Shown here one piece after another: positions 25,425-33,373 of a stretch of DNA of 64,000 bases. Made by a program: the position numbers and the translations under genes. Under the pieces are notes generated by a model that ran no database searches, had not been told where the DNA came from, and saw only the letters and a list, made by a program, of their open reading frames with translations. Source of the DNA: JAHJDS01 sp964569795 (GTDB taxonomy: Bacteria > Desulfobacterota > Desulfarculia > Desulfarculales > JAHJDS01); the NCBI GenBank assembly GCA_964569795.1, contig CAZMVB010000012.1:1-64000 (forward strand), read 5' to 3'. The stretch's first letter is position 1. The number at the start of each line of letters is the position of its first letter.

Positions 25425-27191
25425 TCAGCGCGGCCGACTGTTTTGGCGAAGACAACGGGTCACCTTCCGGCGGTCGGGCCGGCGGCGGGCCAGGTCCAGG
25501 GGGGTGAGTCCCTTCTTGTCCTTGAGGCCGGGCTTGGCCCCGGCGGCCAGCAGGAGCCGGATCGCCTCGAGCCGGCCGAAGGCGGCCGCGGCGTGGAGGG
25601 GCGTGCGGCCGCCCTGGTCCACGGCGTTGACCCGGGCCCCCGCCGCCAGGAGGGCCTTGATCACGGCCGGGTTTCCCTGGGCCGCCGCGGCGTGGAGGGG
25701 CGTCCGGCCCCAGTTGTTGGGGGCGTTCTTGTCGGCGCCGCGGGCCAGCAGCAGCCGGACCACCCGCGGCCGCCGGGCAAAGGCGGCCAGCCACAGGGGG
25801 GTGGCCCCGGCCCGGTTGCGGGCGTCGATTTTGGCGCCGCGGGCCAGGAGAAGCCGGCAGATTCGGGTCCGCCCGGCAAAGGCGGCCCGGTGGAGCGGGG
25901 TGTGTCCCCCCTCGTCCCGGGCGTCCACCTCGGCCCCCGCGTCTAAAAGGATCCGGACCACGGCCAGATGACCGTGCCAGGCGGCCAGATGCAGGGCCGT
26001 CTGGCCCTTGCGGCTCTCGCGGACGTTGACCGCCGCGCCGTGGGCCAGCAGCAGCTTGACCCCGGCCGCGTCTCCCCGGGAGGCGGCGAAGTGGATCGGG
26101 GCCTGGCCCCAGGCGTCCCGCAGATCGGCCGGGGCCCGGTGCCGGAGCAGCAGCAGCGCCAGGCCGTGGCGCCGCTTGGCCAGGGCGACGTGGAGCGGCG
26201 TCTGGGAATTCTTGTCCGCCGCGCCCGGATCGGCCCCGTGCTGGAGCAGGTAGGCCGCTATTGCCCGGTTCCCTCTGGCCACGGCCAGGTGGAGCGGGGT
26301 CCGGCCTTCCGCGTCCCGGGCCCTGACAATCCAGGGCCGGGCCTTGATGATCCTGGCCACCCGGGCCAGGCGGCCGGACCTGACCGCGGAGAAGATGTTG
26401 CCCCGGGCCCCATGTCGTCCGCCGCGGCGGGACAGGAGGGCGACCACCCGGGCGTGACCCTTGGCCCGGGCGGCGTCCAGGGGGGTGTGTCCGCCCTGGT
26501 CCCGCGCGTTGACCCGGGCCCCCCGGGCCAGGAGCAGGGCCACCACCCGGGCGTGGCCGGCGTAGGCCGCCAGGTGGAGGGGCGTCGCCCCGCGGTCGTC
26601 GATGGCGTCTATTGGGGCGCCGTGGTCCAGGAGCCACTTGACCATGGCCTCCCGCCCCCGAAAGGCGGCGGAGTGCAGGGGCGTGTCCCCCTCACGGTTC
26701 CGGGCCTTGACGTCGGCCCCGGACTTGACCAGGATTTCGGCCGCCTGGAGACGCCCCAGAAAGGCGGCCAGGTGCAGGGGCGTGTCACCCCCGTTGTCCG
26801 GCCGGTTGACCTTGGCCCCGGCCCGGATCAGAAAGGGGATGAACGTCAGCCGGTTGCGGAACACGGCCACGTCCAGGGGGGACCGGCCCCGCACATCGCC
26901 GCTGTCCACCGGGGCACCCTTGGCGATCAGCCAGGCGGCCACCCGGCGCCGGCCGTGCCACACCGCCCAGTGCAGGGCGGTCACCCCCAGCCGGGCGTCC
27001 CTGACCTTGATCGAGCCCGGGTGTTCGGTCACCACCTGTTTGACCCGGGCGAAATCACCGGACCGGACCGCGGCGAACAGGGCCAGCGAGGCCACCGCCG
27101 CGGTGTCGGGCGGGGGCTCGGGGGTGACGCATGCCCCCAGCAACAAGGCCGCCGCCAGCAGGCAGCGGCCTCCCCATCGGGCCAGATTCAT
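25425..27191 (-). CDS. large ankyrin-repeat lipoprotein with internally duplicated module
   Basis: The 588-residue product has a lipoprotein signal (MNLARWGGRC, then LLLGAC lipobox with the anchor Cys near 21). About seven ankyrin repeats (about 45-280) are followed by a second capping segment, IFSAVRSGRLARVARII (about 290), and about nine more repeats. The first cap, LFAAVRSGDFARVKQVV, is clearly related, so the protein looks like two ankyrin solenoids fused by duplication. Most repeats keep TPLHxAA and GAxVNARD. No enzyme domain is seen. The ATG at 27191 is preceded by GGGGA; the upstream extension is not signal-like. Confidence 0.88.
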   Translation of the reverse strand: MNLARWGGRCLLAAALLLGACVTPEPPPDTAAVASLALFAAVRSGDFARVKQVVTEHPGSIKVRDARLGVTALHWAVWHGRRRVAAWLIAKGAPVDSGDVRGRSPLDVAVFRNRLTFIPFLIRAGAKVNRPDNGGDTPLHLAAFLGRLQAAEILVKSGADVKARNREGDTPLHSAAFRGREAMVKWLLDHGAPIDAIDDRGATPLHLAAYAGHARVVALLLARGARVNARDQGGHTPLDAARAKGHARVVALLSRRGGRHGARGNIFSAVRSGRLARVARIIKARPWIVRARDAEGRTPLHLAVARGNRAIAAYLLQHGADPGAADKNSQTPLHVALAKRRHGLALLLLRHRAPADLRDAWGQAPIHFAASRGDAAGVKLLLAHGAAVNVRESRKGQTALHLAAWHGHLAVVRILLDAGAEVDARDEGGHTPLHRAAFAGRTRICRLLLARGAKIDARNRAGATPLWLAAFARRPRVVRLLLARGADKNAPNNWGRTPLHAAAAQGNPAVIKALLAAGARVNAVDQGGRTPLHAAAAFGRLEAIRLLLAAGAKPGLKDKKGLTPLDLARRRPDRRKVTRCLRQNSRPR

Positions 27192-27237
27192 GTGGGTCCC
27201 CGGCGGTTTTCGGCGGGACGTTTCGGACCGGGACGGG

Positions 27238-27762
27238 TCAATCGGTGCGCATCCGTTTGTAAAGCCGCATGTCCCGCCGGGACAGGTCCTTGATCCCCAG
27301 CCGCTCGTAAGTCTTGGCCCGGCCCAGATAGGCATTGGCGTACTCGGGATTGAGTTCGATCACCTTGTCGAAATCGGTCTTGGCCCGGCGGTAGTCCCGC
27401 AGGTGGTAGTAGCACAACCCCCGGCCGTAATAGGCCGAGATGGACCGGGTCCGATAGACCAGGACCTGGTTGTAGTCGGCCAGGGCCTTGTCGTACTCGC
27501 GCTGCATCAGGTAGATGTTGGCCCGGGCCTGGCGGGCGATGTGGTTGTCGCGGTTGAGGAGCAGGGCCTCGTCCAGGAGCTTGAGGGCCTTGTTGAACTC
27601 CTCGCGCTTGATCGCCCCGGCGGCCTTGAGGGTCAGGGCGTTGGAGATCAGGTTCGGCGAGGGTTTCTCCATGCAGCCCCCCGCCCCTAAAAGGAGTCCG
27701 ATTATCAGGGGCGCCAGGGCCCCGGCCCGCAGCCAGGGCCGTTCCCGCGGCCAAGGGATCAT
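27238..27762 (-). CDS. TPR-repeat lipoprotein
   Basis: The 174-residue product has a lipoprotein signal ending LLGAGGC and then three to four tetratricopeptide repeats (about 45-165): KREEFNKALKLLDEALLLNRDN, QREYDKALADYNQVLVYR, LRDYRRAKTDFDKVIELNPE. These form a helical scaffold for protein binding. CGGGAGGAAACC precedes the ATG. Its start overlaps the upstream ankyrin gene stop as ATGA, so the two are translationally coupled, which suggests that the TPR and ankyrin proteins act together in the envelope. Confidence 0.88.
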   Translation of the reverse strand: MIPWPRERPWLRAGALAPLIIGLLLGAGGCMEKPSPNLISNALTLKAAGAIKREEFNKALKLLDEALLLNRDNHIARQARANIYLMQREYDKALADYNQVLVYRTRSISAYYGRGLCYYHLRDYRRAKTDFDKVIELNPEYANAYLGRAKTYERLGIKDLSRRDMRLYKRMRTD

Positions 27763-28361
27763 GGTTTCCTCCCGGGCCGAGGTCGCCCGGGCGTGGGGGT
27801 GGGCCGTTGGAGCAACTTGATCACCTCCTGGTGGCCGTTCTGGCGGGCCAGGTCGAGCGGGGTCCGGCCGGCGGCGTCCTTGAGGTCCGGCCGGGCGCCG
27901 TGGTCGAGCAGGATCTTGGCGCTGGCGGCCCGCCCCAGCCAGGCCGCCCAGTGCAGCGGCGTCAATCCATCCATGTCCCGGGCGTTGGGGTCGGCCCCCT
28001 TTTGGAGGAGAAAGACCAGGACCGCCGGGCACCAGACGGCCATGTGGATCGGCTGCTGGCGGTACTTGTTCTTGATGTCCACCCGGGCCCCCCGGCGGAC
28101 CAGGAAGACGGCCAGCTTGAGGCGCCCCATCTGGGCCGCCCAGTGCAGGGGCGTCTCGCCCCGCCCGTCGGGGCGGCGGACCGCCTCGGGATCGGCGCTG
28201 ATGATGGCCCGGGCCCACGGCAGATCACCGTCCTCGATGGCCCGAAAGATGTCTCCCCGGGCGGTCTGTCCGGCCCAGACCGCCACCGGGAAGGCCAGGG
28301 CCGCCGCGGCGATCATCCCCAGCAGTCCCGGCCGCAGGTCCCTGGCCCGGGCCGGATTCAC
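27759..28361 (-). CDS. exported ankyrin-repeat protein
   Basis: The 200-residue product has a signal peptide (core about 14-28, cut near VWA). A capping segment, IFRAIEDGDLPWARAII, and about four ankyrin repeats follow (TPLHWAAQMG, QPIHMAVWCP, TPLHWAAWLG, TPLDLARQNG). The C terminus is a short Pro/Arg/Lys tail. Its stop overlaps the start of the TPR lipoprotein gene by four bases. The capping segment is almost the same as in the next ankyrin gene upstream (GDLxxxxxIIxADPEAVR), so the genes are recent paralogues. Confidence 0.85.
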   Translation of the reverse strand: MNPARARDLRPGLLGMIAAAALAFPVAVWAGQTARGDIFRAIEDGDLPWARAIISADPEAVRRPDGRGETPLHWAAQMGRLKLAVFLVRRGARVDIKNKYRQQPIHMAVWCPAVLVFLLQKGADPNARDMDGLTPLHWAAWLGRAASAKILLDHGARPDLKDAAGRTPLDLARQNGHQEVIKLLQRPTPTPGRPRPGRKP

Positions 28362-28407
28362 CGCCGCTCTCCTAAACGTCCCGGGGCGGGCGCGGCCGGC
28401 GGCCTGG

Positions 28408-30681
28408 TCACTTCAGGACGCCGGTCAGGGCCTCGGCCACCCCGGTCAAGACCTTGGCCGACAGCTTTTTGGTCACCGGATGGTCCTTCATCTCGATCTT
28501 GAGGACCCACTCGAACCGGGTCCGGCCGTCCCACTTGGCCCCCAGGGTCAGATAGCGCAGGGCCCCGGCCAGATCGATCAGGGCCACGACGTCGCTCAAC
28601 TTGGGGCCCCGGCTGCTGAGGCCCATCCGGAGATAGATCTCGGGCAGCAGGCCCAGGATCCGCTTGGCGTCGATGAACATGGCCACTTGGAATCCGGACA
28701 GGGCCTTTTGGGCCGCGGCCCAGTTGGGCGACGCCTTGGCCGGCGGCATCCGCTTCAGGGCCCGTTTCAGATAGGGCAGGTGGTTGCTGACCAGGACCGA
28801 TGACCCGACGTTGACGATGCCGACCGCGCCGATCAGGGGCACCAGCACCACCCGGACCTCGCCTCGGGCCAGCTTCCGGTTCTGGATGGTGCCCGCCGGC
28901 ACCACCCCCCGGGCGACCAGGGCCTTGGCCAGACCGGCCACGAACCGGGCCGCGGCCGTCTTATCCTTGAAACGGGCCGCCAGAAGCGCCAGCGGGAGGG
29001 GCAGTCCGCTCCGGGCCACACCGAACAACCCCAGGGCCGCCTGACTGCCCAGGGACTCCCACAGGGACCCCAGGTCCGGGTGGCCCATGGCCTTGGCGAA
29101 CAGGGTCAGCTTGGCCGTGATCTTGGGGCTCCCGGCCACCAGATTGGCCAGTTGCCGACCCAGATGGTAGCCGCTGACGCCCAGGTACAGCAGGGGCGAC
29201 CCCGGAAACAGCCGCTGGCCGGCCGGGCCCCGGGTCGGGACGAAGAACTGTTTGAACTGGTCCAAAAACTTCTTGGCCTCGGGTTTGAACTCCATGACCA
29301 TCCGCCAGGTGACCGCGTCGGAGACGATGACCATCCGCTTCAAGGCCTTGAACATCTCCAGTTCCCGGCCGGCCCGGGCCAGCTTGAGGCGCTTGATGGT
29401 GCCGGGAACCATGGTGAACACCACGCCCAGCTGATTTTTCATTAAACCCTCGCGGACCAGGTCCTGGTAGGGGGCCCCGGCCGAGAAGCGGTCCTTGGCC
29501 TGACCCAGGATGCGGGCGATGACCGCCTCGATCATCGACCTCTCCGGCGAGAAGAACAGGAGGCGCTGGGGGGTCAGGTAGAAATAGGCCGGCCGGCGGA
29601 CGCCGGTGACGTGGCCCACCTTTTGGCCCCTGATGGTCAGGTAGGCGAGCTTGGCCTTGGGCTTGGCCTTGAGCCACAAGGGCAAAAGCCGGTCCAGATC
29701 GATGTTGGGGCCCAGTTGCACGGCCGCCACCGGGAGGCCTTTACCCGGGCCGGGATAGACGGCCACGACCAGCCAGCCGCCGGCCAGGCCCATCACCGTT
29801 TTTCGGCTGAACTCGAGGCCGGTCCGTTTCTTCCACTTGGCCTGGAAGGCGGTCAGGATGGCGGCCGTCTTGGGCTCGGCCTGAAGCTGCTTGAGCAGCG
29901 AGGTCCACCATTGCGACTTCTCGACCGCGTCCCAGATTCGTCCCAGGTCCCGGGCGGCCATAAAGATCATCGGACCCGGGGGCAACAGGTCGGCCGGGTT
30001 GGTGGTCTTGACCACTGGCTTGGCGGCCACTGTTGGGGCCGGCTTGGGGGCCGGGCCGGTTGACGGCTGGGCCGCGGCCGGGGCGGTCTTGACCGGGCCG
30101 CCGGCGGCGCGCTTGAGGCGGGTCTTGGCCTTGACGGCCCGGGCGTGGGCCATCATCATCTTGGCCAGGGCCTTCTTGCCGGCCCGGTTGGCCAGGTCCA
30201 CCGGGGTCAGCCCGGCCTTGTTCTTGATGGTGACGTCGGCCCCCCGGGCGACGAGCAACTGGGCCAGGTCACTGTTGCCCAGGCCCACGGCGTAGTGCAG
30301 GGCCGTGGTGTTGCTCCGGCTCAGGGCGTTGACCCGGGCCCCCTTGGCCAGCAGCAGCACGGCCATGGCCATCTTGCCCTGAAAGACGGCCTCGTGCAGG
30401 GGGGTCTCGCCGTCCTTGTTGACCGCGTTGGGATCGGCCCCGGCCGCCAGGAGCAGGGCCGCCACCTTGATCAGTCCCATCCGGGCCGCCCAGTGCAGGG
30501 CCGTCCGATCCCAATGATCCCTGACCCGGACCGCCTCCGGATCGGCCTTGAGGATCTGTTTTATCTTGGCCAGGTCGTTCTTCTTGACGGCCAGGATGAT
30601 CGGGGCGTCGCTGGCGGCCAGACTCAGGGCGCTCCCTAAACCCAGGACCACCACCAGGCTGATGATGAGCACTCGTTTCAC
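28408..30681 (-). CDS. exported ankyrin protein fused to a large DUF3352-like domain
   Basis: The 757-residue product has a signal peptide (MKRVLIISLVVVLGLG, cut near SLA) and an ankyrin part (about 28-170) with the cap IILAVKKNDLAKIKQIL and four repeats. An Ala/Pro/Lys linker (about 175-225) leads to about 530 residues that resemble DUF3352-type exported proteins: DLLPPGPMIFMAARDLGRIW opens the domain, and GVVFTMVP and RFEWVLKIEM lie later. The role of that domain is not known. The GTG start is chosen because GGGAGG lies about 10 bases upstream. It is the largest gene of the ankyrin island. Confidence 0.8.
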   Translation of the reverse strand: MKRVLIISLVVVLGLGSALSLAASDAPIILAVKKNDLAKIKQILKADPEAVRVRDHWDRTALHWAARMGLIKVAALLLAAGADPNAVNKDGETPLHEAVFQGKMAMAVLLLAKGARVNALSRSNTTALHYAVGLGNSDLAQLLVARGADVTIKNKAGLTPVDLANRAGKKALAKMMMAHARAVKAKTRLKRAAGGPVKTAPAAAQPSTGPAPKPAPTVAAKPVVKTTNPADLLPPGPMIFMAARDLGRIWDAVEKSQWWTSLLKQLQAEPKTAAILTAFQAKWKKRTGLEFSRKTVMGLAGGWLVVAVYPGPGKGLPVAAVQLGPNIDLDRLLPLWLKAKPKAKLAYLTIRGQKVGHVTGVRRPAYFYLTPQRLLFFSPERSMIEAVIARILGQAKDRFSAGAPYQDLVREGLMKNQLGVVFTMVPGTIKRLKLARAGRELEMFKALKRMVIVSDAVTWRMVMEFKPEAKKFLDQFKQFFVPTRGPAGQRLFPGSPLLYLGVSGYHLGRQLANLVAGSPKITAKLTLFAKAMGHPDLGSLWESLGSQAALGLFGVARSGLPLPLALLAARFKDKTAAARFVAGLAKALVARGVVPAGTIQNRKLARGEVRVVLVPLIGAVGIVNVGSSVLVSNHLPYLKRALKRMPPAKASPNWAAAQKALSGFQVAMFIDAKRILGLLPEIYLRMGLSSRGPKLSDVVALIDLAGALRYLTLGAKWDGRTRFEWVLKIEMKDHPVTKKLSAKVLTGVAEALTGVLK

Positions 30682-30957
30682 TTCCGCAATCCTCCCTGTC
30701 ATCCGGGCCGTAATGGCGGGCGTCGCGGCCACGATCGCGTCTCGATCCTGGACCGGCCCACCGGCCGGGTCTCATCCCTCACGGGCCCGACGCGCCGCGT
30801 CGGGCGACCGACCGGCTGCCCGGCGTCACGCGTCCCGGTTATCTTAACACATTCCCCGGCCCCGCCCCAAGGCGGGGCGTCACCGCGATGGTCTGGTTGG
30901 GGGGGATTCCCGACGGCCGCCGGCGGCGACGGCGGCGGGCGTCCGGCCGGCCGACGG

Positions 30958-31317
30958 TTACCAGGGCACGCAGCGTCGGGCCTGCGGGGCCCAGCGCATC
31001 CCGGGCGGACACCGCCAGCCCCAGCGCCGGGGCACGCACCGACCCCACCGCGGGGCCCAGCGCATCCCCCGGGGGCAACGGCGGACGCAGGCCCTCCGGA
31101 CCGGGTCCCAGACCCGCTGCGGACCGCAGGCCGGAATACAGCGGCGCTTGGCCTCCGACCAGACCTGGCCGGCCGGACACTGGGTGTCCACCACGCACCG
31201 TTGCCGGCTCACGTCCCAGACCATTCCCTTGGGGCACGGCGGGGCGCAGGCCTCCGCCATCAGGACCGCGGCGCCTCCCAGGCACAGCCACAACAGGATC
31301 GCCAGTCGTCTTGTCAT
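30958..31317 (-). CDS. exported Cys/Trp mini-repeat protein
   Basis: The 119-residue product has a signal peptide with a possible weak lipobox (MAEAC). The mature part is almost entirely five tandem copies of one short motif, C-x5-W-x6-C-[VI]: CPKGMVWDVSRQRCV, CPAGQVWSEAKRRCI, CGPQRVWDPVRRACV, CPRGMRWAPRWGRCV and CPPGMRWAPQARRCV. Each copy would form a small disulfide loop around a Trp, with strong net positive charge. I do not know a named family with this exact period. AAAGGGCGACC precedes the ATG. It lies inside the ankyrin island. Confidence 0.7.
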   Translation of the reverse strand: MTRRLAILLWLCLGGAAVLMAEACAPPCPKGMVWDVSRQRCVVDTQCPAGQVWSEAKRRCIPACGPQRVWDPVRRACVRRCPRGMRWAPRWGRCVPRRWGWRCPPGMRWAPQARRCVPW

Positions 31318-31390
31318 GCGGTCGCCCTTTGTATTCAATGATCCGGCAGGGCCCCCTCGTTTAAATTTTGACGAACGGCGCCGATCAAAG

Positions 31391-31888
31391 TCAAGCCGAT
31401 GTCGCCCGGTCAGGGTCCAGGGACCCGAGGTGTTCGGGGGCCATTTTCCAGATCAGGACCCCCTGCCCGGACTCGGGCCGGGCCAGTTCCAGGCAGCACA
31501 CTGCCCCGGCCTCGAACTGGACGCAGTCCGGGCGGCCGCCCAGGGCCAGGGCCGCCACCAGGCCCAGGCTGGGCAGGTGTCCCACGGCCAGGACAGACTT
31601 CGGACCCGTCCGCCCGGTCAGGAAGGCCAGGGTCCTCTCCGGGGGCGCGTTGGGTTTGAGGAGCTCGGTCTCGACGAACTCGACTCCGGCCGAACCGCCG
31701 GCGGCCAGTTCGGCCGTTTGGCGGGCCCGGGCCTTGGTCGAACTGACCACCAGGTCGAACTCCAGGCCGAGTCCGGCCAGGGCCCGGCCCATCCGCTCGA
31801 TCCGGGCCGCGCCCTCCGGCGTCAGCCGCCGCTCGGGGTCCTGGGCCGCGTCAAAGGCCTGGCCGTGACGCATCAGATACAATCGCAT
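31391..31888 (-). CDS. sixA: SixA-like phosphohistidine phosphatase
   Basis: The 165-residue protein belongs to the histidine phosphatase branch with the RHG motif at its start (MRLYLMRHGQA, catalytic His at 8). A second Arg is in VVSSTKARARQTA and a late His in VLAVGHLPSLG (about 104-114). SixA removes phosphate from phosphohistidine in relay proteins. Size and motif spacing fit SixA. GGGGAGGGG precedes the ATG. It is flanked by exported proteins and diverges from the NlpC/P60-like gene. Confidence 0.88.
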   Translation of the reverse strand: MRLYLMRHGQAFDAAQDPERRLTPEGAARIERMGRALAGLGLEFDLVVSSTKARARQTAELAAGGSAGVEFVETELLKPNAPPERTLAFLTGRTGPKSVLAVGHLPSLGLVAALALGGRPDCVQFEAGAVCCLELARPESGQGVLIWKMAPEHLGSLDPDRATSA

Positions 31889-31997
31889 TTCTTCCCCTCC
31901 CCAAGACGGTCCCAGTATGCCAGGTCACCGCCGGGACTGGCAACCTCCCCGTCCGCCCGGCGATTGAGGCCGCCGCCCGGTCGTGCTAGGCTGGGCC

Positions 31998-32603
31998 ATG
32001 ACCGCTGTCAAGCTCTGGGCCGGGGCCGGCCTGCTGGCCCTGGCGTTTTGCGGCGGGACCGTGACCCGAGCCGCGGCCCAATCCCCGGTCGAGACCAGGG
32101 CCCGGCGGCCCCGGTCCGGGTCGGTCTGTTTCCGGCCCTCCCGGCCGCCCGGGACCATTTCGGATCCCGTGGCCCGGGCGGTGACGGCCTTCGCCTTTGA
32201 GCGCCTGGGGGCGGGCTACAGCATGGTCCGGCGGTTCGGACCCCGCTCCTTTGACTGCTCGTCCCTGGTGTACCTGGCCTTTCGCTGGGCCGGTGTCCGG
32301 GTGGGGGAGACCACCCTGGCCTGGCTCGAGCCGGACAGCCCCCTGCGGCGATTCGAGGTCACCGGTCGGCCGGCCCGTCCCGGGGACGTGATCGTCGTCC
32401 CCCGGTGGGTGCTCAACAAGTACTTCGCCGAGCGGGGACTGGGCGTAACCGATTTCAACCACGCCCTGCTCGCGGTCCGGACCGACCCCCTGACCGGCCG
32501 GGTCACCTGGGTGATCGACGCCTCGGGCAGTCTAGGCGTGACCTTCCGGCGGGCGCCGGTCTACGTCCGCTATCCCGGGGTCAGGCTCTTTCGGCCCCGG
32601 TGA
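31998..32603 (+). CDS. exported NlpC/P60-like cysteine peptidase
   Basis: The product of about 201 residues has a signal peptide (VKLWAGAGLLALAFCGG, cut near AAA). An NlpC/P60-type core follows: FDCSSLVYLAFRWAGV holds the catalytic Cys, RPARPGDVIVV is the usual next strand, and NHALLAV carries the expected His. The family cuts peptidoglycan stem peptides. No cell-wall targeting domain is visible. The start is uncertain: no ribosome binding site precedes the ATG, but TTGAGG-17-TAGGCT ends 5 bases before it, so the mRNA may be leaderless. A GTG five codons upstream is the alternative. Confidence 0.7.
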   Translation: MTAVKLWAGAGLLALAFCGGTVTRAAAQSPVETRARRPRSGSVCFRPSRPPGTISDPVARAVTAFAFERLGAGYSMVRRFGPRSFDCSSLVYLAFRWAGVRVGETTLAWLEPDSPLRRFEVTGRPARPGDVIVVPRWVLNKYFAERGLGVTDFNHALLAVRTDPLTGRVTWVIDASGSLGVTFRRAPVYVRYPGVRLFRPR

Positions 32604-32624
32604 CCCGGGCGCGGTCCCGCTCGG

Positions 32625-32653
32625 TTGACATTCCACACCCGCTGGGCTAATTT
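32625..32653 (+). promoter_or_regulatory. sigma-70-type promoter for the glutaredoxin-FTR pair
   Basis: A perfect TTGACA at 32625-32630, a 17-base spacer and TAATTT at 32648-32653. The glutaredoxin start is 75 bases further, after AAGGAGAT. Confidence 0.65.
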
Positions 32654-32728
32654 TTACTCAGGTCGGCGAACCACCGCTCGGATGCGCGGCGGTTTCTTAA
32701 TTTTTCCGCAGAGCTAAGGAGATCTTCC

Positions 32729-32980
32729 ATGGCCCAGCAGGTGAAACTCTACGCCTTGAGCACGTGCGGTCATTGTCGCAATACCAAGGCCTTGCTGAAT
32801 GATCTGGGCGTGACCTATGACGTGGTGGACGTGGACAAGGCCCAGGGCGAGGAGCGGACGGCCCTGGTGGAAGAGGTCAAAAAGTACAATCCGGCCTGCA
32901 CCTTTCCGACACTGATCATCGACGGCCAGGTGATCGTCGGTTTCCGCAAGGACGAGATCCAGGAGGCGCTGGGAAAATGA
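32729..32980 (+). CDS. glutaredoxin-family thiol protein
   Basis: The 83-residue protein has the thioredoxin fold with the active site CGHC at 13-16 and the cis-Pro in FPTLIIDG (about 59-66), followed by GFRKDEIQEAL. The middle KAQGEERTALVEEVKKYNP is the helix 2 region of NrdH/Grx-like proteins. It would carry electrons as a dithiol in the cytoplasm. The gene overlaps the FTR catalytic subunit gene by ATGA, so the FTR homologue is a likely reductant for it. AAGGAGAT lies 8 bases before the ATG. Confidence 0.9.
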   Translation: MAQQVKLYALSTCGHCRNTKALLNDLGVTYDVVDVDKAQGEERTALVEEVKKYNPACTFPTLIIDGQVIVGFRKDEIQEALGK

Positions 32981-33312
32981 ACACGGCCGAACTGTACGAC
33001 ATGCTGCGCCGGGTCCAAGAGCCCAAGGGCTACTTCTTCAACCACGACCGGGCCCAGGTCGATCAGCTCCTCGAGGGACTTTTAGCGAACAAGGAGCGTT
33101 ACGGCTACATGTCCTGCCCCTGCCGGCTGGCCCACGGCGAGCGGGAAAAGGACCAGGACATCATCTGCCCCTGCGTCTATCGGGAGCCGGACGTGGCCGA
33201 GTACGGCAGTTGCTACTGCAATCTCTACGTCTCACGGGAATGGAACGACGGGGCGATTCCCCACGCCTATGTTCCCGAACGCCGGCCGGCGGCCAAGAAC
33301 CTGGGCCTCTGA
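32977..33312 (+). CDS. ftrB: ferredoxin:thioredoxin reductase catalytic subunit
   Basis: The 111-residue protein matches the FTR catalytic (beta) chain. The conserved Cys pattern is complete: CPCR at 47-49, CPC at 64-66 and CYC at 79-81, which hold the 4Fe-4S cluster and the redox disulfide. The C-terminal WNDGAIPHAYVPERRP is also typical. It reduces a thioredoxin-like partner with electrons from ferredoxin. No variable (alpha) subunit is next to it, as is usual outside plants and cyanobacteria. It is translationally coupled to the glutaredoxin gene. Confidence 0.92.
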   Translation: MNTAELYDMLRRVQEPKGYFFNHDRAQVDQLLEGLLANKERYGYMSCPCRLAHGEREKDQDIICPCVYREPDVAEYGSCYCNLYVSREWNDGAIPHAYVPERRPAAKNLGL

Positions 33313-33373
33313 CGGCCGTGGGTGACGGGCGGCCGGCGGGGCGGCCGGGTCCGCCCCTGGGGGAAGGCGGTCG

